A stretch of 64,000 nt of DNA, taken from assembly GCF_026126425.1 (NCBI RefSeq), contig NZ_JAFMPW010000009.1:62001-126000 (forward strand). Reading direction: 5' to 3'. Below, piece after piece: positions 32,846 to 42,691 of this stretch. This DNA is from Muriicola sp. Z0-33 (GTDB lineage: Bacteria > Bacteroidota > Bacteroidia > Flavobacteriales > Flavobacteriaceae). How positions within the stretch are numbered: the stretch's first letter is position 1; every line of letters starts with the position of its first letter. The translations under genes and the position numbers were made by a program. The notes under the pieces are model-generated. The model was not told the DNA's origin. It saw only the letters and a program-made list of their open reading frames with translations, and did no database searches.

Positions 32846-34414
32846 ATGAAAAAAGTATTAACTAAAATTGGATTCGGTGTGGTCATGGGAGCAATGCTGC
32901 TCGGCTGTACCGAAGGATTTGAAGATCTGAACACAGACCCATTGGCCTTGGATATTGGGGCTTTGGAAGACAGTCAGGTTTTGCAGGGCCAGGCCTTTGC
33001 ACAGGCGCAGTATGTCTCTGTTAATGGGCTGCATTGGAGATTTCAGATCTCTCAAAATTTATTTTCGGATATATGGTGCCAGTACTACGCTACAACGGCT
33101 TCCGGATTTGATTCTGACAGGTACGTTCAGGTAGGCCGGTGGGCAGACCTTGCCTGGGGATCATTTTACGGTCAGGCAGCACCTCAGATAAAATTGGTGG
33201 AAGACCTTTCCGAAGCCAATGGGAACGACGTAGGAAACGCCATGGCCAAAATTCTTAGAGTTCACGCTTACCATAGAATTACAGATTACTGGGGTCCTGT
33301 TCCTTATTCGGCTTTCGGTAATGGAGAGCTAAGTGTACCTTATGATTCTCAGGAATCTATGTACGCAGACTTCTTTACTACCTTAGATGATGCTGTAGCC
33401 AAGCTACAAGCTAATTCCGGAGGATCTTCTTACGGAGGAAGCGACAGAATGTATGGAGGAGATGCAGCCAAATGGCTGAAATTTGCAAACAGCCTTCGTC
33501 TTAGATTGGCCTTAAGGATTAAGTATGTAGATCCTGCCAAAGCTCAGTCTGAAGCAGAAAAGGCAGTTTCGGCTGGAGTAATTGATGACAATGCCGATAA
33601 TGCATTTGTTGAAACTGACGATACAAACAGAAATCCACTAGAAACAATCACAGATTGGGGAGAATTCAGAATGAGTGCTACAATGGAAAGTATTCTTGAG
33701 GGTTATGGCGATCCCAGAATGCCGGAATATTTTTCACCAGCCCTTGACGGGGATTCTGATGGCGACGGAAGCGATTATGAAGGTCTGCAGAACGGACAAA
33801 CAAAAGTGTCTTTGGAAACCAGTAAGAATGCCGGACATTCAGATTTGGCAACGAAATTCATTGATGTAGCTAAAGGAGGGACAAATCCACCTATTGAAAT
33901 AATGAATGCCGCAGAGATGTTCTTCTTAAGAGCTGAAGGTGCCCTGGAAGGATGGGCAATGGGCGGAACTGCTCAAAGTCTTTATGAAGACGGGATCAGA
34001 GCTTCTATGACTCAAAAAACTGCTGCTGATGGTGCTGGTATTGATGCTTATATCGCAAGTACTAGCGTTCCTGTTGAGTTTGAAGCAGGCGCAGGCCCTG
34101 TTACTGATATTCCTGTTGCGTTCGGAGCTGACCCGGAAACACAGTTAGAGCAGATCATAACACAAAAGTGGATTGCCATTTATCCTAATGGCTGGGAAGC
34201 TTGGGCAGAACTTAGAAGAACAGGATATCCAAAACAATATGCCAGGATCGAATCTGAAAACCCTGATGTTGGGGTTACAGAAGTCATGAGAAGAATGGTA
34301 TATGTACAAAGCGAATTTGATACTAATGGGGAAGCAATCCAAGCCGCGCTTTCACTTTCGGAAATGACCGGAGGAGACAAGAACAACACCAAGGTTTGGT
34401 GGGATAAAAGATAA
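32846..34414 (+). CDS. SusD/RagB family surface lipoprotein
   Basis: This 522-residue lipoprotein has Cys21 in LLGC, followed by EGFEDLNTDP, the usual start of SusD-like proteins. Helical TPR-like segments span about 80-330. The C-terminal part includes QKWIAIYPNGWEAWAELRRTGYP, a standard SusD block near residue 440. It belongs to the class nearest SusD-like 2 proteins that follow SusC directly. It binds the ligand on the cell surface with the SusC barrel. A strong terminator follows. Confidence 0.94.
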   Translation: MKKVLTKIGFGVVMGAMLLGCTEGFEDLNTDPLALDIGALEDSQVLQGQAFAQAQYVSVNGLHWRFQISQNLFSDIWCQYYATTASGFDSDRYVQVGRWADLAWGSFYGQAAPQIKLVEDLSEANGNDVGNAMAKILRVHAYHRITDYWGPVPYSAFGNGELSVPYDSQESMYADFFTTLDDAVAKLQANSGGSSYGGSDRMYGGDAAKWLKFANSLRLRLALRIKYVDPAKAQSEAEKAVSAGVIDDNADNAFVETDDTNRNPLETITDWGEFRMSATMESILEGYGDPRMPEYFSPALDGDSDGDGSDYEGLQNGQTKVSLETSKNAGHSDLATKFIDVAKGGTNPPIEIMNAAEMFFLRAEGALEGWAMGGTAQSLYEDGIRASMTQKTAADGAGIDAYIASTSVPVEFEAGAGPVTDIPVAFGADPETQLEQIITQKWIAIYPNGWEAWAELRRTGYPKQYARIESENPDVGVTEVMRRMVYVQSEFDTNGEAIQAALSLSEMTGGDKNNTKVWWDKR

Positions 34415-34435
34415 TTTTCCCTTAATTTGAATAGC

Positions 34436-34469
34436 AAAAAATACCAATAAATTTTTATTGGTATTTTTT
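34436..34469 (+). terminator. Strong terminator after susCD
   Basis: A perfect 14-bp stem (34436-34449 and 34456-34469, inner part TACCAATA/TATTGGTA) with a 6-nt loop ends in T6. It is A-rich on the 5' side, so it may work in both directions. It separates susCD from the ASPIC gene. Confidence 0.8.
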
Positions 34470-34509
34470 GTTTCTATTCGTCACAAAAACTTTTTAATCT
34501 GGGTTATAG

Positions 34510-37500
34510 ATGAAGAAAACGACATTCATATTTCTTTTCGGCGTAGTGTTTTGTATCCTTAATTCTTGTATGGAGACAGAAGAAAAGAAACTGTTTACCC
34601 TAATGGACCCCGATGATACAGGAATTAAATTTAAAAACTTACTAAAAGAAACAGAGCAGTTTAATGTGCTCGAATATGGTTATCTCTACAATGGAGGAGG
34701 AGTGTCTATCGGGGATTTAAACAACGATAGCTTGCCAGATATTTATTTTACCGGGAATATGGTGGGTAGTCGCCTCTATATTAACCAGGGAGGAATGGAG
34801 TTCAAAGAGATTGCGGAGGAGGCCGGGGTATTTGCCGAAGGACTTTGGAATACAGGAACTACCATGGCCGATGTTAATGCAGATGGGTTATTGGATATCT
34901 ATGTCTGCAGGTCGGCGGCTAAAGATCCGCAAAAGAGGAAAAATCTTTTGTTTATTAATAATGGCGATCTCACCTTTACTGAAAAGGCAGCAGATTACGG
35001 GATAGACGATTCTGGTTATTCCACACAAGGAGCATTTTTTGATTATGATAAAGACGGGGACCTGGACCTATATGTATTAAATCATTCTACCCAGGAGTAT
35101 GCCGGATTTGGACAAATTACCCCGCAACTAAAAAATAGAAAGAACAAGGCCTATTCCGATAAACTCTATCAGAACAATCAGGGTAAGTTCAGGGATGTAA
35201 GTGATGAAGCCGGATTAATATCCAATGTACTCGGATTTGGCCTGGGGATAGCCATCTCCGACATTAATAATGATGCCTGGCCGGATATCTATGTTTCTAA
35301 TGATTACAATGAACAGGACTATTTGTATATCAATAACGCCGATGGCACATTTAGCGAAAGCCTCGAAGACTATATAGGCCATACTTCATTATTCTCTATG
35401 GGATCAGATATAGCTGATATTAACAACGATGGCTATACAGATATTATGACCTTAGATATGCTTCCAGAAGATAATTACCGTCAAAAGATGGTTTCTGGCC
35501 CTGATAATTATGATAAATACAGCCTTTTGGTACAGTCTGGTTTTTACAACCAGTCTATGCGAAATATGCTACAATTAAATAATAAAGGAACTTCCTTTTC
35601 GGAAATAGGACAATTCGCCGGAATATCTAATACAGACTGGAGCTGGGCTTCTCTTTTTGCAGATTTGGATAATGATGGTTTTAAAGATGTATTTATTACC
35701 AATGGATACAAACGAGATTACACTAATATGGATTTCATGAACTACGCCGTTCAGGAGAAGTTGAATGAAAACAAGACGGGAAGACGTACGGCCATCATGG
35801 AGTTATTAGAAAAAATCCCTTCCACTGTTGTCGAGAATTACACCTATCGTAATACAGGAAACCTGAAGTTTAACAAAGTAAATGCAGAATGGGGGATAGA
35901 TCAGAAATCGCTTTCAAATGGGGCAGCTTATGCCGATTTGGACAATGATGGGGATCTGGACCTTGTAGTAAATAATATTGAAACGGAACCTTTTGTTTAC
36001 CGGAACAATTCTGAAATCCTAACAGCTAATCATTACATAAAAATTAAATTAAAGGGCAGTGATGCCAATACCTTCGGTATCGGGGCCCGGGTGGAAGTTT
36101 ATTTGCCCGATGGGCAGAAATTAATTCAGGAGTTATTGCCCAGCAGGGGGTACCAATCATCAGTAGATTACCATTTGGTTTTTGGATTGGGTACAACAGA
36201 ACAAATAGATAAATTAAAGGTGATTTGGCCGGATGGGAAGGTGCAATTAATTACTGACATAAAAGTAGATTCAACCCTTACTCTGTTTCAGAAAGATGCT
36301 GCCAGTAATAATTCCGAGCAGCCCAGGGAGAAAAACACATATTTAACTAACATATCTTCAGATAGTGTTCTGGTATATGCCCATACAGAAAATAACTTTA
36401 TCGATTTTAAAAGGGAACAACTGTTGCCACATAAATTGTCTACCCAGGGGCCAAAATTGGCGAAGGCGGATGCTAATGGTGACGGGTTGGAAGATATTTT
36501 TATAGGAGGAGCTAAAGGGAGTTCCGGACAATTGTTTTTACAAGAAAGATCGGGGACTTTCAGAGCCTCAGATCAGAAGACCTTTAACAATGACAAGGGT
36601 GCTGAAGATATTGGCGTATTGTTCTTTGATGCGGACAATGATGAGGATATGGATCTTTATGTCGTTAGTGGAGGCGCAGATTTTAATCCTGGAGATAGTG
36701 ATTTACAAGATAGATTATACTTCAACAACGGTCAGGGAGGTTTTGCGCAGAAAACTGGCACATTACCACAAATGCAAACAAGCGGGTCTTGCGTTACTGC
36801 CGCAGATTTTGATGGGGATGGAGATACAGATCTTTTTGTAGGGGGAAGGCTGGAACCAGGACTTTATCCTAATGCTGCCCGCAGCTACATTTTAGAAAAT
36901 GACGGTCTGGGTAACTTTAAAGATATTACCTCCGATGTAAATGAAAACCTTTTAAAACCCGGTATGGTAACAGACGCACTGTGGACAGATATCAACCAAA
37001 ATGGCAGCAGCGATCTTATTCTTGTTGGGGAATGGATGAATATCAGAATTTTCGAGAATACTTCAGGGATATTGAAGGAAATTACCGAAACAGCAGGGTT
37101 GGATAATTCCTGGGGCTGGTGGAATACCATAGAGGAGGGCGACTTTGATAATGACGGAGATCAGGATTATGTAATTGGGAATTTTGGACTCAATTCACAG
37201 TTGAAGGCTTCAGAGGAAGAACCAGTGGAGCTTTTTGTGAAAGATTTTGATGGTAACGGTTCCTTAGATCCTATTTTGTGTTCCTATATTATGGGGGAAA
37301 GTTATCCGGTTTTTTCAAAGGATGATCTGGTTGGACAACTAAATAACCTGAAATCCAGATATGTAAATTATTCTGATTATGCAGGGCAGAAAATGACCGA
37401 TATCTTTAGCCAAAAGCAGTTGGAGGATGCCCAGGTTTTAAAAGCTACCAACTTTGCCAGCAGTTATATGGAAAATATGGGGAACGGAACTTTTAAGCTT

Positions 37501-37824
37501 TCGGCTTTGCCCAGAACAACTCAGTTTTCCCCGGTTTATGGCATCATTTCCAAGGACCTGAATGCCGATGGTAATTTGGATCTGCTCCTGGCAGGAAACT
37601 TTTTTGGCACAAGGGTTAAATATGGGCGCTATGACGCCAATAAGGGGGTATTACTTCTTGGTGATGGCCATGGAAAGTTCAAGTTTATAAACAACGCAGA
37701 AAGCGGGATGCTGATCAACGGAGAAGTTAGGGATGTAATCTCTGTTAAGGGCTCAGATGGGCAGGAACTTGTTATTTTCTCACAGAACAATATGCCTGTT
37801 GAAATCTACAAGATCAACCAATAA
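34510..37824 (+). CDS. FG-GAP/VCBS repeat and ASPIC-UnbV domain lipoprotein
   Basis: This 1104-residue surface lipoprotein has the leader ending LNSC (Cys20). Two beta-propellers built of FG-GAP/VCBS repeats, rich in D-x-D/N-x-D-G calcium loops (for example DLNNDSLPD, DYDKDGDLD, DFDGDGD), span about 60-480 and 640-1050. An ASPIC/UnbV domain lies between them at about 508-580. Such proteins accompany SusC/SusD pairs in many Bacteroidetes. They are thought to bind glycans or protein partners at the surface; no catalytic site is recognised. It is 15 bp upstream of the DUF5107 gene. Confidence 0.88.
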   Translation: MKKTTFIFLFGVVFCILNSCMETEEKKLFTLMDPDDTGIKFKNLLKETEQFNVLEYGYLYNGGGVSIGDLNNDSLPDIYFTGNMVGSRLYINQGGMEFKEIAEEAGVFAEGLWNTGTTMADVNADGLLDIYVCRSAAKDPQKRKNLLFINNGDLTFTEKAADYGIDDSGYSTQGAFFDYDKDGDLDLYVLNHSTQEYAGFGQITPQLKNRKNKAYSDKLYQNNQGKFRDVSDEAGLISNVLGFGLGIAISDINNDAWPDIYVSNDYNEQDYLYINNADGTFSESLEDYIGHTSLFSMGSDIADINNDGYTDIMTLDMLPEDNYRQKMVSGPDNYDKYSLLVQSGFYNQSMRNMLQLNNKGTSFSEIGQFAGISNTDWSWASLFADLDNDGFKDVFITNGYKRDYTNMDFMNYAVQEKLNENKTGRRTAIMELLEKIPSTVVENYTYRNTGNLKFNKVNAEWGIDQKSLSNGAAYADLDNDGDLDLVVNNIETEPFVYRNNSEILTANHYIKIKLKGSDANTFGIGARVEVYLPDGQKLIQELLPSRGYQSSVDYHLVFGLGTTEQIDKLKVIWPDGKVQLITDIKVDSTLTLFQKDAASNNSEQPREKNTYLTNISSDSVLVYAHTENNFIDFKREQLLPHKLSTQGPKLAKADANGDGLEDIFIGGAKGSSGQLFLQERSGTFRASDQKTFNNDKGAEDIGVLFFDADNDEDMDLYVVSGGADFNPGDSDLQDRLYFNNGQGGFAQKTGTLPQMQTSGSCVTAADFDGDGDTDLFVGGRLEPGLYPNAARSYILENDGLGNFKDITSDVNENLLKPGMVTDALWTDINQNGSSDLILVGEWMNIRIFENTSGILKEITETAGLDNSWGWWNTIEEGDFDNDGDQDYVIGNFGLNSQLKASEEEPVELFVKDFDGNGSLDPILCSYIMGESYPVFSKDDLVGQLNNLKSRYVNYSDYAGQKMTDIFSQKQLEDAQVLKATNFASSYMENMGNGTFKLSALPRTTQFSPVYGIISKDLNADGNLDLLLAGNFFGTRVKYGRYDANKGVLLLGDGHGKFKFINNAESGMLINGEVRDVISVKGSDGQELVIFSQNNMPVEIYKINQ

Positions 37825-37838
37825 TAATTTATAAGGTC

Positions 37839-40800
37839 ATGAAAAAAGGGAATAGTATTTTTCTACTACTAGGGGTGCTCCTCTGTTTAAATGGTGCGAA
37901 CGCACAAAATGTAACATTTAAAGAGGAAGATCTCTCTTTGGACACGTATTCATTTGATGATCCTAATCCTGTCCCAATCCTTAAGGACAATCCAAAAATC
38001 TATCCCTATTTCAAATTTGAAGGGTACAGGCATACTACCGAGAATAAAAAGTGGCGGGTTGTTACCCTTGAAAACGATTATATAAAAGTGATGATTTTAC
38101 CTGAAATAGGGGGAAAGGTATGGGGAGCCATCGAAAAATCTACCGGAAAAGAATTTCTATATAAAAATGAGGTTGTAAAATTTCGAAATATTGCAATGCG
38201 GGGTCCCTGGACTTCTGGTGGAATAGAATTTAATTTTGGGATAATTGGCCACCATCCTTCAACGGCTACCCCTGTAGATTACACAGTTGTAGCAAATGAA
38301 GATGGAAGTTTTAGTTGTATAGTTGGTAATCTTGATCTGCCCTCCAGGACCTCCTGGCGGGTTGAAATCAGACTGGAAAAAGACAAGGCCTATTTTGAGA
38401 CAAAAGCATCCTGGTACAATTCTACGCCGGTTAACCAGTCGTATTACAATTGGATGACTGCTGCAGCTGTAGCTACCGACGATTTGGAGTTTTTTATCCC
38501 AGGGGACGAATTTTTAGAGCACAATGGTGATGCCCTTCCGTGGCCTGTCGATGAGCAAAACAGAGATCTTTCATATTATAAGAACAATAATTTCGGCCCT
38601 GCAAAGTCGTATCATATTGTTGGAGATTATAAAGATTTTTTTGGGGGCTACTACCATAATTCCAAATTTGGTTTTGGGCATTGGTCGCCTTACGAAGAGA
38701 TGCCCGGACAGAAGCTATGGCTATGGGCCTTGTCCAGGTCTGGTGGAATTTGGGAGGATTTGCTCACCGATACCGATGGCCAGTATATAGAATTCCAGGC
38801 GGGCCGTTTGTTTAATCAATATTTTCCGGGAGCTGAAAATCCAATTTCACAAGCCAATTTTGAACCCTATGTGATGGACAGGTGGCGCGAGATATGGTTT
38901 CCAATCAAGGAAATAGGGGGGATGGAAGCTGCTAATGAATATGGGATAATCAATATAGAAGAGGAAAACGGGCAGGCATCAATTGGTTTTAACGCCTTGC
39001 AGCATATTACCGAAGAATTAAAGGTAAGGGTAAATGGAAAGCAGATTAAAAACGAATCACTCCGCTTAAAGCCAATGGATATTTATACCACGAATGTACC
39101 GCTACAGCAAGGAGATACCCTGGATGTGGTTTTAGGTGATGGTAAACTGATGTATAGTAATATAGCTGAAAAGACCCTTATAAAAAGACCATTTCATCAA
39201 AAGGAAGATTTGGCGGTTTCCCCGCATCAGGAATTATTTATGAAGGGTTGGGAAGCCATGAAATACAGGGAATTTGATAAAGCCTTAGCATCTTTTACTA
39301 CGCTGGTTACGGAGGATCCTTCGCATCAGGATGCCTGGGTTAAACTGGCAGAACTGGAGTATAGGCGTACCAACTACGAAAAGGCGCTGGAATATGCTGA
39401 CAATGCCCTAAGGCTGGATACCTATCATCCGGGGGCCAATTATTTTGCGGGTATTTCATACAGGGCGATAGACGATCATATAAATGCTCTGGAATCCCTG
39501 GGGTGGGCGGCCAGAGAAATGAAATACAGATCGGTGGCCTATGCCCAAATGGCAGAGGTGTATTTTTTGACGGAAAAATATCCTCAGGCAAGGAACTACG
39601 CCCATAAAGCGCTGGATTATAATACCTACAACCTCAATGCCCGGGAGCTACTCTTAATACTAAGTAGAATTAATGGTCAGCAAGAAAAAATAAAATTTCA
39701 AGCCAGTAAAATACTGGAAATAGATCCTTTAAGCCTCTTTGCGAAATCTGAAGATCATTTTGCATTAGATGGGGAAATAAGCAGCCTTACCGAGCATGTC
39801 CAGAACGAATTTCCGGCAGAAACACTGCTGGAATTGGCGCTCAGGTATTATCAATTAGGAAGGATAGCAGAAAGTATCGATATTCTGAAGTTGTCACCTC
39901 AGGATACCAAAAGCAAACTATGGTTGGCATTTTTTATTCAGGAGTCGAACCCGCAGGAAAGTCGTGAATTATTATCTCAAATTGCTCAGACGCCACCAGA
40001 TTTTATCTATCCCTATAGAAGAGAGACCATCCCGGTGTTGCAGTGGGCAATGACGCATAGCAAGGATTGGAAATTTGGGTATTATCTGGCGCTGAATTAT
40101 TTGGCCGTTGGGTTAGAAGAGAAGGGGAAATCATTGCTACAGGTTGCCGGAGATAACCCCGATGCTGACGTCTTTTATAGGTTTAGGGCAAGATTATTTG
40201 AAGATATGCCTTATCAGAACAGATGGGCAGATCATGAAAAAGCACTTAGTTTAAACAATAAGGATTGGAAAGTTTGGGAAGAATACATTCAATTCTATTT
40301 GAAAAATAAAAAATTTGAAGCTGCCCATAAATTAAGTGCTAAGGCCTACAAGAAATTTAAAGACAACTACAATATTGGTCTAGGTCATGCAAAGTCAGCA
40401 TTAAATGTAGACCGGTACCAACAGTGTATCGATGTTTTAAAAGCGATAAATATATTACCGTTTGAACATGCTTCGGAGAGCAAAGCAATCTATGATAATG
40501 CCCACATTTTTTTAGCCAGGACTAAGATAGATAAGGGGAAGTATCTCGAAGCGATAGGCCTGTTAGAACAAGCCAAATTATGGCCCGAGAATCTTGGTGT
40601 AGGCAAACCCTATGATCCGGATAGCCGAATACAGGATTATCTTTTAGCGATTGCTTACCATGAGACCGATAAAAGCTCTAAATCTGAAAGTCTGCTTGAG
40701 GAAATAGCAGATTACAGCCTTAAGCATTCTGATAATCTTTCAATAAAGAGTTATTTTGGAATTTTGGCACTTAGAAAAATTGGTAGGGTCAATGAAGCAC

Positions 40801-40967
40801 AACAGTTGGTTGCGGCCTTGCAAAATGGGCTGGGTGAAGAAAATAAAAGAATTCAACTTATAAAAGCATTCCTGGATAACGATAAGGAAGCTCAGGATCG
40901 TTTAAGAAAGGAGCAGATGGTGGAGGATGAAATTTGGGAAATAATGGCACTGTGCAGGAATTTTTAG
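37839..40967 (+). CDS. DUF5107 and TPR repeat protein
   Basis: This 1042-residue exported protein has a signal peptide to about residue 23 (ANAQ). DUF5107 spans about 35-330 and contains EIGGKVWGAIEKSTGKEFLY and a tryptophan-rich stretch (MRGPWTSGGIEFNFG), a beta-sandwich pattern reminiscent of sugar mutarotases. A linker follows, then TPR repeats at about 465-620 and weaker helical repeats to the end. It is the only protein in this locus that could be an enzyme; the histidines and acidic residues in the first domain could be catalytic, but I cannot assign an activity. It is co-directional with, and 15 bp after, the ASPIC gene. Confidence 0.82.
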   Translation: MKKGNSIFLLLGVLLCLNGANAQNVTFKEEDLSLDTYSFDDPNPVPILKDNPKIYPYFKFEGYRHTTENKKWRVVTLENDYIKVMILPEIGGKVWGAIEKSTGKEFLYKNEVVKFRNIAMRGPWTSGGIEFNFGIIGHHPSTATPVDYTVVANEDGSFSCIVGNLDLPSRTSWRVEIRLEKDKAYFETKASWYNSTPVNQSYYNWMTAAAVATDDLEFFIPGDEFLEHNGDALPWPVDEQNRDLSYYKNNNFGPAKSYHIVGDYKDFFGGYYHNSKFGFGHWSPYEEMPGQKLWLWALSRSGGIWEDLLTDTDGQYIEFQAGRLFNQYFPGAENPISQANFEPYVMDRWREIWFPIKEIGGMEAANEYGIINIEEENGQASIGFNALQHITEELKVRVNGKQIKNESLRLKPMDIYTTNVPLQQGDTLDVVLGDGKLMYSNIAEKTLIKRPFHQKEDLAVSPHQELFMKGWEAMKYREFDKALASFTTLVTEDPSHQDAWVKLAELEYRRTNYEKALEYADNALRLDTYHPGANYFAGISYRAIDDHINALESLGWAAREMKYRSVAYAQMAEVYFLTEKYPQARNYAHKALDYNTYNLNARELLLILSRINGQQEKIKFQASKILEIDPLSLFAKSEDHFALDGEISSLTEHVQNEFPAETLLELALRYYQLGRIAESIDILKLSPQDTKSKLWLAFFIQESNPQESRELLSQIAQTPPDFIYPYRRETIPVLQWAMTHSKDWKFGYYLALNYLAVGLEEKGKSLLQVAGDNPDADVFYRFRARLFEDMPYQNRWADHEKALSLNNKDWKVWEEYIQFYLKNKKFEAAHKLSAKAYKKFKDNYNIGLGHAKSALNVDRYQQCIDVLKAINILPFEHASESKAIYDNAHIFLARTKIDKGKYLEAIGLLEQAKLWPENLGVGKPYDPDSRIQDYLLAIAYHETDKSSKSESLLEEIADYSLKHSDNLSIKSYFGILALRKIGRVNEAQQLVAALQNGLGEENKRIQLIKAFLDNDKEAQDRLRKEQMVEDEIWEIMALCRNF

Positions 40968-40983
40968 AACGATAACATTGAGC

Positions 40984-41012
40984 AAATAGGGTATTAATCC
41001 AAATACCCATTT
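40984..41012 (+). terminator. Hairpin after the sugar locus, weak terminator
   Basis: Stem GGGTATT/AATACCC (40989-40995, 41002-41008), extended by AAAT/ATTT past one bulged A, with a 6-nt loop. The T tract is poor, so termination is uncertain. Confidence 0.4.
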
Positions 41013-41061
41013 ATACTGTTATACTTAAGCTAAAAGAGCAGCTTTATGATCCGGTATTGAT

Positions 41062-41069
41062 TATTTTTG
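41062..41069 (+). promoter_or_regulatory. -7 promoter element of the NDH-2 gene
   Basis: TATTTTTG is an exact TAnnTTTG match 13 bp before the start codon, giving a very short leader. No TTTG stands at the expected -33 position. Confidence 0.5.
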
Positions 41070-41082
41070 TACAAAATTATCA

Positions 41083-42360
41083 ATGACGCTTCCTAATTCA
41101 GAAAATCGCCGTATAGTTATAATTGGTGGCGGATTTGCCGGTATTTCTTTGGCAAAAAAGCTGGGGAATCTCAATGCCCAGATTGTAATGATAGACAAAC
41201 ATAACTATCATACTTTTCAACCCCTGCTATATCAGGTTTCTACCGGTGGACTTGAACCGGATTCCATAGCATATCCATTAAGGAAAATTCTAAAAAGGTT
41301 AAAAAACTTTCATTTCAGATGGGCAACTGTTGAGCGTATAGATCCTGTACATTCAATAGTACATACGGATATTGGGGAATTAGAATACGACTATTTGGTG
41401 ATGGCTACTGGTACAAAGACTAACTTTTTTGGTAATGAGCAAATAGAAGCTAATGCCATGCCCATGAAGAATGTGCCCCAATCTTTGAATATCCGGAGTT
41501 ATATGTTGCAGAATTTTGAGCGGGCAGATAATTGTGAGGATGCCGAAGAACGCAAGGCCTTGATGAATTTTTCAATTGTTGGAGGCGGCCCAACGGGAGT
41601 AGAGCTTGCCGGCGCATTTGCCGAGTTAAAAAAGCACGTTTTCCCAAAAGATTACAGGCACCTGAATATTGAAGAGATGGAGATTCATCTCTTTGAGGGC
41701 GGAGATAGGGTATTACCTCCAATGTCTTTACACGCCTCCAAAAAAGCTAATCAATTTTTGGATGAGCTGGGAGTACATGTACATCTGAACAACCTGGTAA
41801 AAGATTACGACGGAGAAGTTATGACTATGGGAGATGGGACAAGTATAAAGACGAGAAATTTCATCTGGACAGCAGGAGTAACCGGAGCCGCCGTTAAAGG
41901 ATTTACAAAAGAGGCACTTCTGGATCGCTTAAACAGGTTTAAGGTGAATGAATACAATCAGGTTACGGGCTATGAGAAAATTTTTGCAATAGGGGATATC
42001 GCCTATATGCAAACTGAAGCCTATCCCCAAGGACACCCTCAAATGGCCCAACCGGCAATACAGCAAGGCGAACTTTTGGCCAGGAATCTGAAGTCTCTTT
42101 TTGACGGAAAGCCAATGAAACCATTTAAATACAAGAACAAGGGGGAAATGGCTACCATAGGTCGTAATAAGGCTGTGGTAGATTTGCCCAAAATTAGTTT
42201 TGGAGGTTTCATTGCCTGGTTTATCTGGATGTTTGTACATCTGATGTCTCTTGTAGGCTTTAGAAACAGGGTAATTGTATTCTTCAACTGGGTATATAAT
42301 TATATCAACTACGATAAGGCCGCGAGATTAATTGTCAGGCCATTTAAGCCAAAAAAGTAA
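41083..42360 (+). CDS. NADH dehydrogenase, type II (NDH-2-like)
   Basis: This 425-residue FAD protein passes electrons from NADH to quinone without pumping protons. FAD-binding GGGFAG follows the N-terminal beta strand (RIVIIGGGFAGI, near residue 12). The NAD-binding GGGPTG is near residue 170 and the second FAD block (KIFAIGDIAYMQT) near residue 305. The C-terminus is hydrophobic with aromatic residues (about 365-410) and probably anchors it to the inner membrane. It has its own -7 element and is followed by a long gap. Confidence 0.9.
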   Translation: MTLPNSENRRIVIIGGGFAGISLAKKLGNLNAQIVMIDKHNYHTFQPLLYQVSTGGLEPDSIAYPLRKILKRLKNFHFRWATVERIDPVHSIVHTDIGELEYDYLVMATGTKTNFFGNEQIEANAMPMKNVPQSLNIRSYMLQNFERADNCEDAEERKALMNFSIVGGGPTGVELAGAFAELKKHVFPKDYRHLNIEEMEIHLFEGGDRVLPPMSLHASKKANQFLDELGVHVHLNNLVKDYDGEVMTMGDGTSIKTRNFIWTAGVTGAAVKGFTKEALLDRLNRFKVNEYNQVTGYEKIFAIGDIAYMQTEAYPQGHPQMAQPAIQQGELLARNLKSLFDGKPMKPFKYKNKGEMATIGRNKAVVDLPKISFGGFIAWFIWMFVHLMSLVGFRNRVIVFFNWVYNYINYDKAARLIVRPFKPKK

Positions 42361-42400
42361 AACATAGTTACGGACGCACCTCCATGTTAAAAAGCTTTAG

Positions 42401-42408
42401 TATATTTG
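42401..42408 (+). promoter_or_regulatory. -7 element in front of a structured RNA
   Basis: TATATTTG is an exact TAnnTTTG match, about 5 bp before the first nucleotides of the hairpin-rich stretch 42413-42516. No -33 TTTG was found. Confidence 0.5.
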
Positions 42409-42412
42409 CGAT

Positions 42413-42516
42413 GTTGTGTTGTGCATAAGTCACAATTAATAGGATTTATGCAAAGTGTGAAAGTCTTTTAGGACTATCACCAATGAAAGGCTTTCCTTTT
42501 TGGGAGGCTTTTTTTC
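42413..42516 (+). ncRNA. Candidate structured small RNA or leader, about 100 nt
   Basis: This fills most of the 331-bp gap between the NDH-2 and hmgA genes (42361-42691). Three hairpins follow one another. The first is TGCATAA/TTATGCA (42422-42428 with 42446-42452). The second is GTGAAAGTC/GACTATCAC (42457-42465 with 42472-42480, one A-A mismatch). The third is a terminator stem (42486-42512) with a T run. An exact -7 element stands just upstream. It has no open reading frame of note. It does not match any RNA family I can recall. It could be a trans-acting sRNA or an attenuator for hmgA; 176 bp remain between its end and the hmgA start, and I see nothing else in them. Confidence 0.5.
42486..42515 (+). 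terminator. Rho-independent terminator of the candidate RNA
   Basis: An 11-bp stem (AAAGGCTTTCC, 42486-42496, with 42502-42512; includes G-U pairs) with a T5 loop leads into a T run ending at 42515. Confidence 0.7.
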
Positions 42517-42691
42517 ATTTACAACAGTTGAGAATAATCTTTTATCATTTTATTTCAACTGCATTTTATTGTATTTTTACTTAAGTGACCTTGGGTTGAA
42601 ATTGGCCTGATAGCTTTTTCAATACAAATCTATTCAAGCGCCCACAATGGTTGGATTATTGCCAGACAAACGCAATCTAAAATTCTAGCAC

